Below, piece by piece: positions 1 to 7,640 of a DNA stretch of 35,922 bases. The stretch comes from Halanaerobium sp046541575 (GTDB lineage Bacteria; Bacillota; Halanaerobiia; Halanaerobiales; Halanaerobiaceae). The notes under the pieces are model-generated. The model made no database searches, was not told the DNA's origin, and was given only the letters and a program-made list of their open reading frames with translations. Location of the stretch: positions 1-35,922 of the forward strand of contig JBKHDA010000019.1 of assembly GCA_046541575.1 (NCBI GenBank). Direction: 5' to 3'. The translations under genes and the position numbers were made by a program. Numbering within the stretch: the stretch's first letter is position 1; every line of letters begins with the position of its first letter.

Positions 1-179
1 CTGTTAATTATCTCCACAGACTTTTTGCTGAATATTATAACCCCAGCTGGAATCCACATTACTATACCGGTCTTTACTGTGCGCTGGGGCTTTATAAATC
101 AAATAAAATCAATGATATAAGAATTAAAAAAATGGCTGTGATTCAGGCAATTGAATATTTTATGAATAATGTGCTTTAA
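1..179 (+). CDS. C-terminal end of an unrecognised protein (partial, cut by window edge)
   Basis: An open frame begins at base 3 (bases 1-2 belong to the preceding codon) and runs 58 codons to TAA at 177-179. The peptide is rich in Tyr and Asn, with a segment reading YNPSWNPHYYTGLYCALGLY and an end of AIEYFMNNVL. This looks like folded coding sequence rather than chance. I do not recognise the family. A long stem-loop follows at 197-260, which fits a true gene end. It is one of few plus-strand genes and converges on the alpha-glucosidase operon. Confidence 0.55.
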   Translation, partial: VNYLHRLFAEYYNPSWNPHYYTGLYCALGLYKSNKINDIRIKKMAVIQAIEYFMNNVL

Positions 180-196
180 AAATTATATGGTAGTAA

Positions 197-260
197 AAAG
201 CTTTCTTTCAGTTATTTAACATAATTGATAGGTGGCAAATAACTAATTAAAGAAGGCTTT
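197..260 (+). terminator. Long bulged stem-loop after the left-edge gene
   Basis: The arms at 197-217 and 237-260 pair almost throughout (AAAGC, TTCTTT and AGTTATTT blocks with their complements), with one mismatch and a small bulge. The loop is about 19 nt. A T-rich stretch follows (AGATTTTTATTATATTTTT), as expected for a factor-independent terminator of the plus-strand gene ending at 179. Confidence 0.5.
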
Positions 261-335
261 AGATTTTTATTATATTTTTATTTAACTTCTTCTGCTGTCT
301 ATAATGATAATGAAAGTTAAAAAAGAGTTCAAAAC

Positions 336-402
336 TAATTGTGAATTGATGCTTTTTAACCCGGTACAAAACGGCCGTTTTGTACCGGGTACATAAATGT
401 TT
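336..402. repeat. Dispersed palindromic repeat, copy 1
   Basis: This 67-bp unit matches 7574-7640 at 66 of 67 positions. The only difference is G at 351 versus T at 7589. It holds a perfect 32-bp palindrome at 359-390 (arm ACCCGGTACAAAACGG) and a small inverted repeat ACATAAATGT at 391-400. It ends four bases short of the alpha-glucosidase stop codon. Neither strand shows a T tract after the hairpin, so it is not a textbook terminator, although it could still halt or stabilise transcripts. Confidence 0.9.
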
Positions 403-405
403 TCT

Positions 406-2097
406 TTATTCAACTTCCAGGACCAGAGTTTCAAAGGGGCTTAATCTGTAATCAAAATTATTCTGTTCAGTTTTAAGTCTACGGGTACTATCATTATAAT
501 TACTTAAAATCAGTTTCTTTAATTTATAATCAAGATTTAAATTCTGTTTCTGATCTCTAAAATTAGCAATAACCAGTACTTTTTTAGCTCCTTCCACTCT
601 CAAATAAGCCATAATATTTTCATTTTTCTCAAGCAGCTGCTTATAATTTCCATCTATCAAAGTTTCTGAATAACTGCTTTCTTTTCGCAGTTCAATTAAA
701 TCACGGTAAAAATAATAAAGTGAATCAGGATCGGATAATTCTTTTTTGACATTAATTTCTCTATAATTAGGATTGACTTTAAGCCAGGACGTACCACTGC
801 TGAAACCTGCATTTTTACTGTCATCCCACTGCATGGGTGTCCTGCTGTTATCCCGGCTTCTATCCCAGACAGCTTTCAGAACCTCATCTTTTTGGTAACC
901 ATTATCTAAAGCCATTCTATATTTTCCAATTGAAGCTGCGTCATTATAATCTTCAATCGAATCATACTGAACATTAGACATTCCTATTTCCTGCCCCTGG
1001 TATATAAAAGGAACTCCTCGCATCAGCATAAATAAAGCTGCCAGCATTTTGGCTGAATAAATATTAATATTTTTCTCAGCTAAATATTTATTCAAACTGC
1101 GCGGCTGATCATGATTTTCTAAAAAGAGCGCCACTCGGCTGTCCCGATCATATGTCTGCTGAATTTTATTAAAAACTTTTTTTAGTTTTATTAAATCCCA
1201 TTCTTTCTCCTGCATCCAGTTGCTGTCAGGTCTCATAACCAGATCTGTGTGTCTAAAATCAAAGATAAAGTCAAAAGGGCCTCCCTCACCCACAAATTCT
1301 TTCATTCTTTCACTTTTATCAGGATATATTTCAGCAACAGTCACAATTTTATAATTAGAAAAGCACTGGTTATTCAGCTCATTTAAATAATCCAGTATTC
1401 CCTCCTGATTGGCAGTTGCAGAATGAATTTCGGCCAGCCCATCTGCACCATCTCGATTTAAATCTTTATACTCTCCTTTTTTGATAAAGCTAATAGCATC
1501 AACTCTAAACCCGGCCAGTCCCTTATCCAGCCACCAGTTAACCATCTGATATAATTCCTGCCGCAGCTCTTTATTTTCCCAGTTTAAATCTGGCTGCTCT
1601 TCTGCAAAAGTATGAAGATAATACTGTTCAGTCTGCTGATCATAAGTCCAGGCTGAACCACCAAAAACAGAGCGCCAGTTAGTTGGTGGCTCACCATTTT
1701 CTTTCGGATCCTTCCAGATGTACCAGTCCCTTTTTGGATTATTTTTACTCCGCCTTGACTCCTTAAACCATTGATGTTGGTCTGAAGTATGATTAATAAC
1801 TAAATCCATCATAATTCCAATATCTCTTTTTTTAGCTTCTGTAATTAGTTTTTCCATATCTTCCATTGTTCCAAACTGTTTATCAATCGAATAATAATCA
1901 TCTATATCATAGCCATTGTCTTTCATGGGAGAACTGTAAACCGGGCTTAACCAGATAATATCAATCCCCAGTCCAGCCAGGTAATCAAGCTTTTCTATTA
2001 TACCAGGTAGATCACCAATGCCATCTCCATTACTGTCATTAAAGCTTTTTGGATATATTTGATAAATTACTCTGTCATGCCACCATTTTTTTGCCAT
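406..2097 (-). CDS. GH13 alpha-glucosidase (oligo-1,6-glucosidase / maltase type)
   Basis: This is a 563-aa cytoplasmic glycoside hydrolase of the GH13 oligo-1,6-glucosidase group, which removes glucose from imported oligosaccharides. All four conserved regions are visible: DLVINH at 98-103, GFRVDAI with nucleophile D200, VAEIYP with acid/base E256, and ENHD with D330. There is no signal peptide. The length is normal for the subfamily. Residue 201, just after the nucleophile, is Ala. As I recall, Val there marks alpha-1,6-specific enzymes and Ala or Thr marks alpha-1,4-active ones, so maltose-type substrates are somewhat favoured. It is the last gene of the uptake operon, 37 bp behind the second permease gene, so it probably acts on what the transporter imports. 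Trehalose or sucrose hydrolysis cannot be excluded. Confidence 0.9.
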   Translation of the reverse strand: MAKKWWHDRVIYQIYPKSFNDSNGDGIGDLPGIIEKLDYLAGLGIDIIWLSPVYSSPMKDNGYDIDDYYSIDKQFGTMEDMEKLITEAKKRDIGIMMDLVINHTSDQHQWFKESRRSKNNPKRDWYIWKDPKENGEPPTNWRSVFGGSAWTYDQQTEQYYLHTFAEEQPDLNWENKELRQELYQMVNWWLDKGLAGFRVDAISFIKKGEYKDLNRDGADGLAEIHSATANQEGILDYLNELNNQCFSNYKIVTVAEIYPDKSERMKEFVGEGGPFDFIFDFRHTDLVMRPDSNWMQEKEWDLIKLKKVFNKIQQTYDRDSRVALFLENHDQPRSLNKYLAEKNINIYSAKMLAALFMLMRGVPFIYQGQEIGMSNVQYDSIEDYNDAASIGKYRMALDNGYQKDEVLKAVWDRSRDNSRTPMQWDDSKNAGFSSGTSWLKVNPNYREINVKKELSDPDSLYYFYRDLIELRKESSYSETLIDGNYKQLLEKNENIMAYLRVEGAKKVLVIANFRDQKQNLNLDYKLKKLILSNYNDSTRRLKTEQNNFDYRLSPFETLVLEVE

Positions 2098-2134
2098 TTT
2101 AAATCACCCTTATTTACTTATAGTTTTTTATGAT

Positions 2135-2971
2135 TTATTTGCCTGCACCTTCTATTACTCCACTAATAATTTTATCCTGCATTGCAATATAAAATATAAT
2201 GACCGGAATAATTGCCAGGATTAAAGCAGCCATTGCCTGACCATAACTTGAGGTATACTGACCGAAAAAATAAAAAGTTGATAGCGGGATTGTTCTCATG
2301 CTTTTTGAAGTCAATACTAAGGAAGGTAAAAGAAAATCATTCCAGATCCAGAGCACATCTAAAATTGCTATTGTTGCTGTTACAGGTTTCAAAATCGGGA
2401 ATATTATTTTCCAAAAAACCTGCAGTTTAGTAGCACCATCTATTTTAGCTGCTTCTTCTAACTCTACCGGTACATTTTTAATAAAACCATGGTACATAAA
2501 GGTTGCAAGACTGACTCCAAATCCTAAGTAAAAGACTGTTAATAAAAGCCTACTGTTTAACATATTCAAGGACCCATAAATTGTCACAAAGGGGATCATT
2601 AAAGCCTGAAATGGAATAATCATTGAGGCTACTAAAATCATAAATATAATCTTATTAATTTTCCAGTCCCATCTGACCAGAAAGTAAGCCAGCATTGAAG
2701 AGAAAACAATGATTAGCAGCAGAGAAAGTGTAGTAATTATAAAAGAATTTGTTAAGGCTGACAGATAACCCATTGTATTAAATGCATTTATAAAGTTATC
2801 AAAATTAATTGTCTTCGGCAGTGCAATAGGGTTATTCAAAATATCCATTCTAGGTTTTAAAGAATTAATTAATACTAAAAAGAAGGGGAATATATAAAAT
2901 ACCAGTAATAAAATTGAGAGAATCATTAACGGTAAATTGCTCTCCTTGATTTTCTTGAGTTGTGCCCTCAT
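2135..2971 (-). CDS. Sugar ABC transporter permease, MalG/CUT1 type
   Basis: This 278-aa inner-membrane protein has about six hydrophobic spans. The EAA loop, EEAAKIDGATKLQVFWKI around residues 172-189, docks the ATPase. Length and the C-terminal position of the loop fit the MalG-like half of a CUT1 carbohydrate importer. Its ATG overlaps the stop of the upstream permease by one base (TAATG), so the two are translationally coupled. With the neighbouring permease and binding protein it forms an oligosaccharide uptake system feeding the alpha-glucosidase. The substrate is not readable from the sequence. Confidence 0.93.
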   Translation of the reverse strand: MRAQLKKIKESNLPLMILSILLLVFYIFPFFLVLINSLKPRMDILNNPIALPKTINFDNFINAFNTMGYLSALTNSFIITTLSLLLIIVFSSMLAYFLVRWDWKINKIIFMILVASMIIPFQALMIPFVTIYGSLNMLNSRLLLTVFYLGFGVSLATFMYHGFIKNVPVELEEAAKIDGATKLQVFWKIIFPILKPVTATIAILDVLWIWNDFLLPSLVLTSKSMRTIPLSTFYFFGQYTSSYGQAMAALILAIIPVIIFYIAMQDKIISGVIEGAGK

Positions 2972-3855
2972 TATGCCTCAACCTCCATTTTTTTCATAAT
3001 AGAAACCTGTGAAACTGCTATTACAGCCACAATCACAAATAAGATAAATGCTTTTGCCTGACCGGAACCGAAATTTTGACTCAAAAAGGCGTCATTATAA
3101 ATATGAAGTGTAATTAATTCTGTCATCTTAAATGGCCCCCCATTGGTCAGCGAGATATTTATATCAAATACCATAAAACTACGCTGCAGAGTTAAAAATA
3201 AGCTGATAGTAAATGAAGGAATCATCAGAGGAAGTTTGATTTTAAGCAATTTCTGCAGTCCTCCTGCTCCATCGATTGCAGCAGCTTCCATTACAGACTT
3301 TGGCAAACCCATAAGTCCAGCAATATAAATTAACATCATATAACCTGAATTTTTCCAGACTCCTACAATTACCAGGGCCCAGAAAGCTCGATTGGGATCA
3401 ACCAGCCAGGATTCAGTTAAAAATGGAATCTGCATAAATTCTCCAGCGTGAACCAAAATTCGACTAAAAACAAACTGCCAGATAAATCCCAAAATAACTC
3501 CACCAATTAAATTCGGAGTAAAGAAACCGGCTCTAAAAAAATTTTTGGCCTTAATTTTGCTGGTTACTATTAAAGCCAGAGTAAAAGCCAGCAGATTGGT
3601 GATAATAACTGAATAAATTACATATTTAAAAGTTAATCGAAGTGAATTCCAGAAATCAGGATCATTAAAAGCCACTCGATAATTTTCTAAACCTGTAAAA
3701 TTAATTGTCTGGCCAAATCCAGTCCAGTCAGTAAAAGTCATTAAAAGTCCAAAGATAAAAGGCAGCCCTACAACTGCAAAGAAAACCAAAAGCGGTATTA
3801 GAGCAAAGGTAGAAAAAGACTTGAATTTCTCTAAAAAATTATTTTCATTATACAT
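2971..3855 (-). CDS. Sugar ABC transporter permease, MalF/CUT1 type
   Basis: This 294-aa protein has six predicted membrane spans and an EAA loop, MEAAAIDGAGGLQKLLKI, near residues 189-206. It has no large periplasmic insertion, unlike enteric MalF, which is usual for Firmicute homologues. It lies between the binding-protein gene, separated by an 83-bp gap holding a stable hairpin, and the MalG-type permease gene, which it overlaps by one base. No ATP-binding subunit is encoded anywhere in the window, so a shared MsmK/UgpC-like ATPase elsewhere is inferred. Confidence 0.93.
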   Translation of the reverse strand: MYNENNFLEKFKSFSTFALIPLLVFFAVVGLPFIFGLLMTFTDWTGFGQTINFTGLENYRVAFNDPDFWNSLRLTFKYVIYSVIITNLLAFTLALIVTSKIKAKNFFRAGFFTPNLIGGVILGFIWQFVFSRILVHAGEFMQIPFLTESWLVDPNRAFWALVIVGVWKNSGYMMLIYIAGLMGLPKSVMEAAAIDGAGGLQKLLKIKLPLMIPSFTISLFLTLQRSFMVFDINISLTNGGPFKMTELITLHIYNDAFLSQNFGSGQAKAFILFVIVAVIAVSQVSIMKKMEVEA

Positions 3856-3902
3856 TATTTCACTCCCTTGTGGCTGTTCTTAAAAGATAAATTTTTTAAT
3901 GG

Positions 3903-3928
3903 AAAGCTGCAGCTTTAACTGCAGCTTT
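3903..3928 (-). other. Intercistronic stem-loop between binding-protein and permease genes
   Basis: Two 10-base arms (AAAGCTGCAG and CTGCAGCTTT) pair perfectly around a 6-nt loop. It lies just after the binding-protein stop codon. No strong T tract follows on the minus strand (CCATTAAAAAATTT). A hairpin here commonly protects the upstream mRNA from 3' decay or causes partial termination, giving more binding protein than permease. That role is inferred from position. Confidence 0.6.
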
Positions 3929-3938
3929 ATAAGTTAAT

Positions 3939-5201
3939 TTAGTCTGTCCAGATATTTAGAAATTCCTGGGTAAATTGTTCTCTATCTGCATAACCTGATA
4001 GATATTTCTGTAGAGCCGATCCCATATCAGGAAAATATCCTGACGGATAGTGATTATTCATCCATTCCAAAGTATTTCCGTTATCCATATATTCAAGAAT
4101 TGAATCGGAAAGATTATCCTCGGGTGAAACCTCGAAGTTATCAAAAGCAGGAATAAAGTTAAATTCGTTGATATAATAATCCTGACCGGTTTCGGAAGTA
4201 AATAACCAGTTTAAAAATTCTTTGGCTGCTTCCTGTTCGGCTTCAGTGGACTGTGATTCGTCTACTGTCCAGTAAGAAGGTACTCCAACAGAAATTTCAT
4301 TATTTCCGTAGTCATCAGAATTATTGCTTACCGGATAGGGCAAAAATCCATATTCAGCTTCTTCATTAGCTTCTTTGAGCTGGGGCAGAGCCCAGTTTCC
4401 CATAAACCAAAAGGCTGCCTCCCCATTGGCAAGATCCAATACGGCATCATCATAGGTTGGTGAAAGGGGTGAATTTTGATGAACATTGTTTTCTGCCAGC
4501 AGATCAAAAGTATCCAGCCAGCCATTATATACTTTGTTTTCTTTCAGATTTACTTCTCCCTCGCTCATTGCAGTTAAAAAATCATGTCTTTCCTGACTGC
4601 TCTCCGACTGAGCTGCAAACATAATATTGGTTAAATGAGCCCCCAATGACCAGTCCATAGGTGAAACAGTAATTGGTTTAACTCCAGCAGATTCAATTTC
4701 TGCAAATACTTCAGCCAACTCATCTCTGGTGTTTACCTCATTAATATCATAATCAGATCCAAAAATATCTGTAATAACATCTTTATTATAAATCAGTCCA
4801 AAAGCTTCAACAGTTAGAGGTAATCCAATAGTCTTACTATCATAATTATATTCAGTATCTTCGACCAGATTATCTGTAATTTTCATTTCACTTAAGTCCA
4901 ACAGGCGGTCACTAAATTCATTGATTTCAGATCCCATATTGATAATTGTTGGGGCATTACCTGATGAATACATAGAAGTAAAACGTTGATAGGCATTCTG
5001 TCCGGAAAGGGGTATTAATTCCAGTTCAATATCGTCTTTTTCATCATTAAAAGCTTCTACCATATCTTCTAACTGGGCTGCAATTTCTGGTTTTCCAATT
5101 AATAAACTAATTTCTGTAACATCATCCTGTGCCATCACTGCTGTGTTTACTGAAAAAACCAAAGCTAAAACTAATAAAATCATTGTTAATTTTTTAAGCA
5201 T
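3939..5201 (-). CDS. Extracellular sugar-binding protein of ABC importer (family 1)
   Basis: This 420-aa secreted solute-binding protein delivers sugar to the two permeases encoded just downstream. Residues 1-24 form a signal peptide (basic start, hydrophobic core, likely cut after VMA, giving QDD). There is no Cys lipobox, so it should be soluble in a periplasm rather than a lipoprotein, which argues for a diderm envelope. The mature protein is acidic and has the YxSGNAPTI-type segment near 97-105 and the C-terminal pattern of MalE/UgpB-like proteins. The RBS AGGAGG sits well upstream of ATG. It is the first structural gene of the uptake operon. A LacI-type operator lies 91 bp upstream. The substrate is unknown but likely an alpha-glucoside, given the glucosidase. 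Confidence 0.92.
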   Translation of the reverse strand: MLKKLTMILLVLALVFSVNTAVMAQDDVTEISLLIGKPEIAAQLEDMVEAFNDEKDDIELELIPLSGQNAYQRFTSMYSSGNAPTIINMGSEINEFSDRLLDLSEMKITDNLVEDTEYNYDSKTIGLPLTVEAFGLIYNKDVITDIFGSDYDINEVNTRDELAEVFAEIESAGVKPITVSPMDWSLGAHLTNIMFAAQSESSQERHDFLTAMSEGEVNLKENKVYNGWLDTFDLLAENNVHQNSPLSPTYDDAVLDLANGEAAFWFMGNWALPQLKEANEEAEYGFLPYPVSNNSDDYGNNEISVGVPSYWTVDESQSTEAEQEAAKEFLNWLFTSETGQDYYINEFNFIPAFDNFEVSPEDNLSDSILEYMDNGNTLEWMNNHYPSGYFPDMGSALQKYLSGYADREQFTQEFLNIWTD

Positions 5202-5291
5202 TTATATTCCTCCTAAATATTTTTTAAACCCTAAATTAGATACTCCCCGGCAGTACAAGCTTTTCTATCACCACCTTTCAAATTAAATTAA

Positions 5292-5313
5292 TGTATGAAA
5301 CGCTTTACATAAA
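5292..5313. promoter_or_regulatory. LacI-family operator upstream of the sugar-uptake genes
   Basis: These 22 bases (plus strand TGTATGAAACGCTTTACATAAA) are identical to those at 7498-7519. The core TATGTAAAG/CGTTTCATA is an imperfect inverted repeat with a central GC, typical of LacI/GalR-type operators. The site lies 10 bases beyond the stop of the double-HTH regulator gene and 90 bases ahead of the binding-protein ATG. I see no convincing -35/-10 pair beside it. Confidence 0.75.
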
Positions 5314-5323
5314 CTTTAAAATA

Positions 5324-6481
5324 CTAAACTGTTTCTCTTAATAAAATTTCATGCTCAAATAAATATTCATCCTGTTCCAGCTGCTGACCCTTAATCAACT
5401 GCAGTAATAATTCGACTGATTTTTTCCCTATTTCAAAATATGGCTGGTTTACTGTACTCAATTCTGGCACTGAATCTCTGGAAATATCTATATTATCAAT
5501 TCCTATCAGGGCAATTTCTTCCGGTATTTTTAAATTTATATCCTGAGCATACCTCATTGCTCCTATAGCCATCTCATCATTGGCGGCAAAAACAGCTTCT
5601 GGAATCAAATAGTTTTCAATAATTCTTTTTAAAGCCTGATAACCGCTTTCTAAATCATATTCTCCCTTTTGGATAAAACCTTCTTCAATATCTAAACCTA
5701 AATCATTCATTGCCTGTTCATAAGCCAAAAGTCGACTTGACCTGTGTTCTTTAAGTGGAGAACCACTAATAAAAGCAATTTTTCGGTATCCTTTTTGATA
5801 GAGTTTATTTACAACCTGATAGGCCATTTGATAATTATCTATATTAAGATTGGGAATTGTTAAATTTTCGTGATTTCTATCTCTAAAAATCTGGATTAAT
5901 GGTAAATCAAATTTCTTAATTAAAGCCTCTTCTTTTTTATTATACTCTCCACTGATAAAGATCAGGCCATCTGCTCTTCTTCGTTCTAAAATATTAAAGA
6001 AATTCTCCAGGCGCGAATATTTAGAGGCATAATTAAAAATTACTAAATCAAGATCGTTTTGCTCAGCGATTTTTTCAATCGCCCTTAAAGTTCTCCCAAA
6101 GACTGTGTTTAAAATATCAGGAATAATAACTCCAATTAAATTTGTCTGCTTTTTACGTAAGTTTCTGGCATTTACATTTGGAGAATACCCTAAACTCTTA
6201 ATTGCCTTTAGAACTTTTTCTTTTACTTCTTTAGATACATAGGACTCTCCATTGATCACCCGAGATACTGTAGCAGTTGAAACTTCAGCTTTTCTGGCAA
6301 CATCTTTAATTCCCGGCCGAGAAGATTTTTTCTTCTTGTTTTTTGAATAACCGAGTTCTTCTATTTTTTGATTTATTATTTTTTCTTTTGCAGCAGATAC
6401 ATTAGCTTTATTATTTAAAACTCTGGAAACTGTTGCCGTTGAGACTCCTGCTGCTTCTGCAACATCTCTAATTGTTGTCAT
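5324..6481 (-). CDS. LacI-family regulator with two tandem N-terminal HTH domains
   Basis: This 385-aa regulator is about 50 residues longer than a normal LacI protein because it has two LacI-type DNA-binding domains. HTH1 spans residues 3-46 (TIRDVAEAAGVSTATVSRVL). A basic linker, SKNKKKKSSRPG, follows where a hinge helix would be expected. HTH2 spans 57-103 (GIKDVARKAEVSTATVSRVI) and has a normal hinge, NVNARNLRKK. A standard periplasmic-binding-like effector domain follows from about 114. The two HTHs differ clearly in sequence, so this is not a sequencing duplication. The ATG at 6481 was chosen because GGGGTG precedes it; a GTG three codons upstream is also open. It lies nine to twenty bases behind the other regulator gene and is co-transcribed with it. 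Confidence 0.9.
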   Translation of the reverse strand: MTTIRDVAEAAGVSTATVSRVLNNKANVSAAKEKIINQKIEELGYSKNKKKKSSRPGIKDVARKAEVSTATVSRVINGESYVSKEVKEKVLKAIKSLGYSPNVNARNLRKKQTNLIGVIIPDILNTVFGRTLRAIEKIAEQNDLDLVIFNYASKYSRLENFFNILERRRADGLIFISGEYNKKEEALIKKFDLPLIQIFRDRNHENLTIPNLNIDNYQMAYQVVNKLYQKGYRKIAFISGSPLKEHRSSRLLAYEQAMNDLGLDIEEGFIQKGEYDLESGYQALKRIIENYLIPEAVFAANDEMAIGAMRYAQDINLKIPEEIALIGIDNIDISRDSVPELSTVNQPYFEIGKKSVELLLQLIKGQQLEQDEYLFEHEILLRETV

Positions 6482-6499
6482 TATAATCACCCCATTAAA

Positions 6500-7486
6500 T
6501 CATTTTGTTGACTCTCTAATAATTATTTCGTGTTCAAACACAACAACTTTATCTTTTAGTTCTTTTTGATCAATTAAATCAATCAGCATATCTGTCAGTT
6601 TTACCCCGATTTGATTGAGGGGATGACTGATAGTCGTCAGTCGTGGATTAGTGAAACTGGAATAGCGAATGTTATTAAAACCTGCTACTGAAATATTTGC
6701 CGGAATCTTTATTCCATTTTTCTGCAAATAATTCATTAATTTAATTGCAGTCTGGTCACTGCTGACAAAAACCGCATCAATCTCTTCCTTTTTTTCTAAA
6801 ATTTTAGAAAATGTTCTGTCTTTATCTTTCGCAAGCTCTATTATCTGAAATTTGCCTGCTTTAAAACTATTATTCTGATGTGAATCCAGAAAACCTTTTT
6901 TCATAATTTTTTTTAAATGTTTATTCTGATAGGTGTTTAAAAATATAATATTCTGATGCTGCTGCAGCAGATAAAAAGTCATCTCATATACTGCTTTATA
7001 AAAATCAATTCCGGCTGAAGGAAAAGAGTTTTTTTGTTGAAAATTTGCGAACTGAACCACTGGAAATTCGCATTCAGATAAGATATCATAGTATTTATCA
7101 GGTAGATTTTCTGAAATATAAATTAACCCATCTACCCGTCGCTGCTGCAGGATTCGAATAGTATTATCGATAAAATTTTCTTTATCAACTTCGTTAAATA
7201 AAATCACATTATAATTATTGTTATCAGCTTCATTTTCAATAACTGCTGCCAGCTGATCATAAAATGGGTCTGAAATATCGGGCATAACAAGAGCTATCAG
7301 TTTTGTTTCATCTCTCCTTAAATAACGAGCATTCATATCCGGCTTGTAATTTAATTTTTCCATAGCTGTTATTACTTTATCTTTAGTCTCTGGCTGAACT
7401 ACATCCTTATTATTTAAAACTCGAGAAACTGTACTTTTGGAAACACCTGCTAATTTAGCTACATCATTTATATTTATCATAATCAT
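6500..7486 (-). CDS. LacI-family transcriptional regulator of the sugar-uptake locus
   Basis: This is a 328-aa repressor of standard layout. HTH residues 4-50 include DVAKLAGVSKSTVSRVLNN, the hinge region is DMNARYLRRDE, and a sugar-sensing domain follows to the end. An AAAGGTG ribosome site lies just upstream of ATG; a second ATG two codons in is possible. The promoter at 7519-7547 and the operator at 7498-7519 lie directly in front, so autoregulation is very likely. It is followed closely by the double-HTH paralogue, and together they precede the transporter and glucosidase genes they probably control. The inducer is unknown. Confidence 0.92.
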   Translation of the reverse strand: MIMININDVAKLAGVSKSTVSRVLNNKDVVQPETKDKVITAMEKLNYKPDMNARYLRRDETKLIALVMPDISDPFYDQLAAVIENEADNNNYNVILFNEVDKENFIDNTIRILQQRRVDGLIYISENLPDKYYDILSECEFPVVQFANFQQKNSFPSAGIDFYKAVYEMTFYLLQQHQNIIFLNTYQNKHLKKIMKKGFLDSHQNNSFKAGKFQIIELAKDKDRTFSKILEKKEEIDAVFVSSDQTAIKLMNYLQKNGIKIPANISVAGFNNIRYSSFTNPRLTTISHPLNQIGVKLTDMLIDLIDQKELKDKVVVFEHEIIIRESTK

Positions 7487-7497
7487 TTATCACCTTT

Positions 7498-7519
7498 TGT
7501 ATGAAACGCTTTACATAAA
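7498..7519. promoter_or_regulatory. LacI-family operator overlapping the regulator promoter
   Basis: It is identical over 22 bases to 5292-5313. It begins where the -10 box ends and covers the expected start point and the RBS-proximal leader of the first regulator gene. A bound repressor would block initiation. Confidence 0.8.
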
Positions 7520-7547
7520 GTATAAACCTAAATTTATTGTTTGTCAA
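7519..7547 (-). promoter_or_regulatory. Sigma-A promoter of the lacI-type regulator pair
   Basis: Read on the minus strand, TTGACA (7547-7542), a 17-base spacer and TATACT (7524-7519) form a near-consensus promoter. The operator follows immediately. Confidence 0.8.
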
Positions 7548-7573
7548 GTGATTATTCTGATTTTTTTGAGTAT

Positions 7574-7640
7574 TAATTGTGAATTGATTCTTTTTAACCC
7601 GGTACAAAACGGCCGTTTTGTACCGGGTACATAAATGTTT
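7574..7640. repeat. Dispersed palindromic repeat, copy 2
   Basis: It matches copy 1 at 66 of 67 bases. The 32-bp palindrome lies at 7597-7628 and the small inverted repeat at 7629-7638. It lies between the diguanylate cyclase stop, which it overlaps by two bases, and the promoter of the regulator pair. I see no other terminator for the cyclase gene, so this hairpin may serve that purpose despite lacking a T tract. Confidence 0.9.

Noticed and set aside
359..390. The large palindrome as a classical terminator
   Set aside because: There is no T tract on either strand, and copy 3 is followed by a separate, proper terminator at 9205-9235. A terminating role at copy 2 remains possible.
5202..5290. 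Small gene between the regulator and the binding protein (GGTGGTG followed by a TTG frame of about 18 codons)
   Set aside because: The RBS spacing is poor, the start is TTG, and the peptide is featureless. It is more likely plain leader sequence.
5292..5313. CcpA-type cre site
   Set aside because: The sequence resembles cre, but its centre is GC rather than CG in the expected register. Two local LacI-type regulators explain it better.
5324..6481. Double HTH as an assembly or frameshift artefact
   Set aside because: The two HTH segments differ in sequence at both protein and DNA level, and the frame is continuous.
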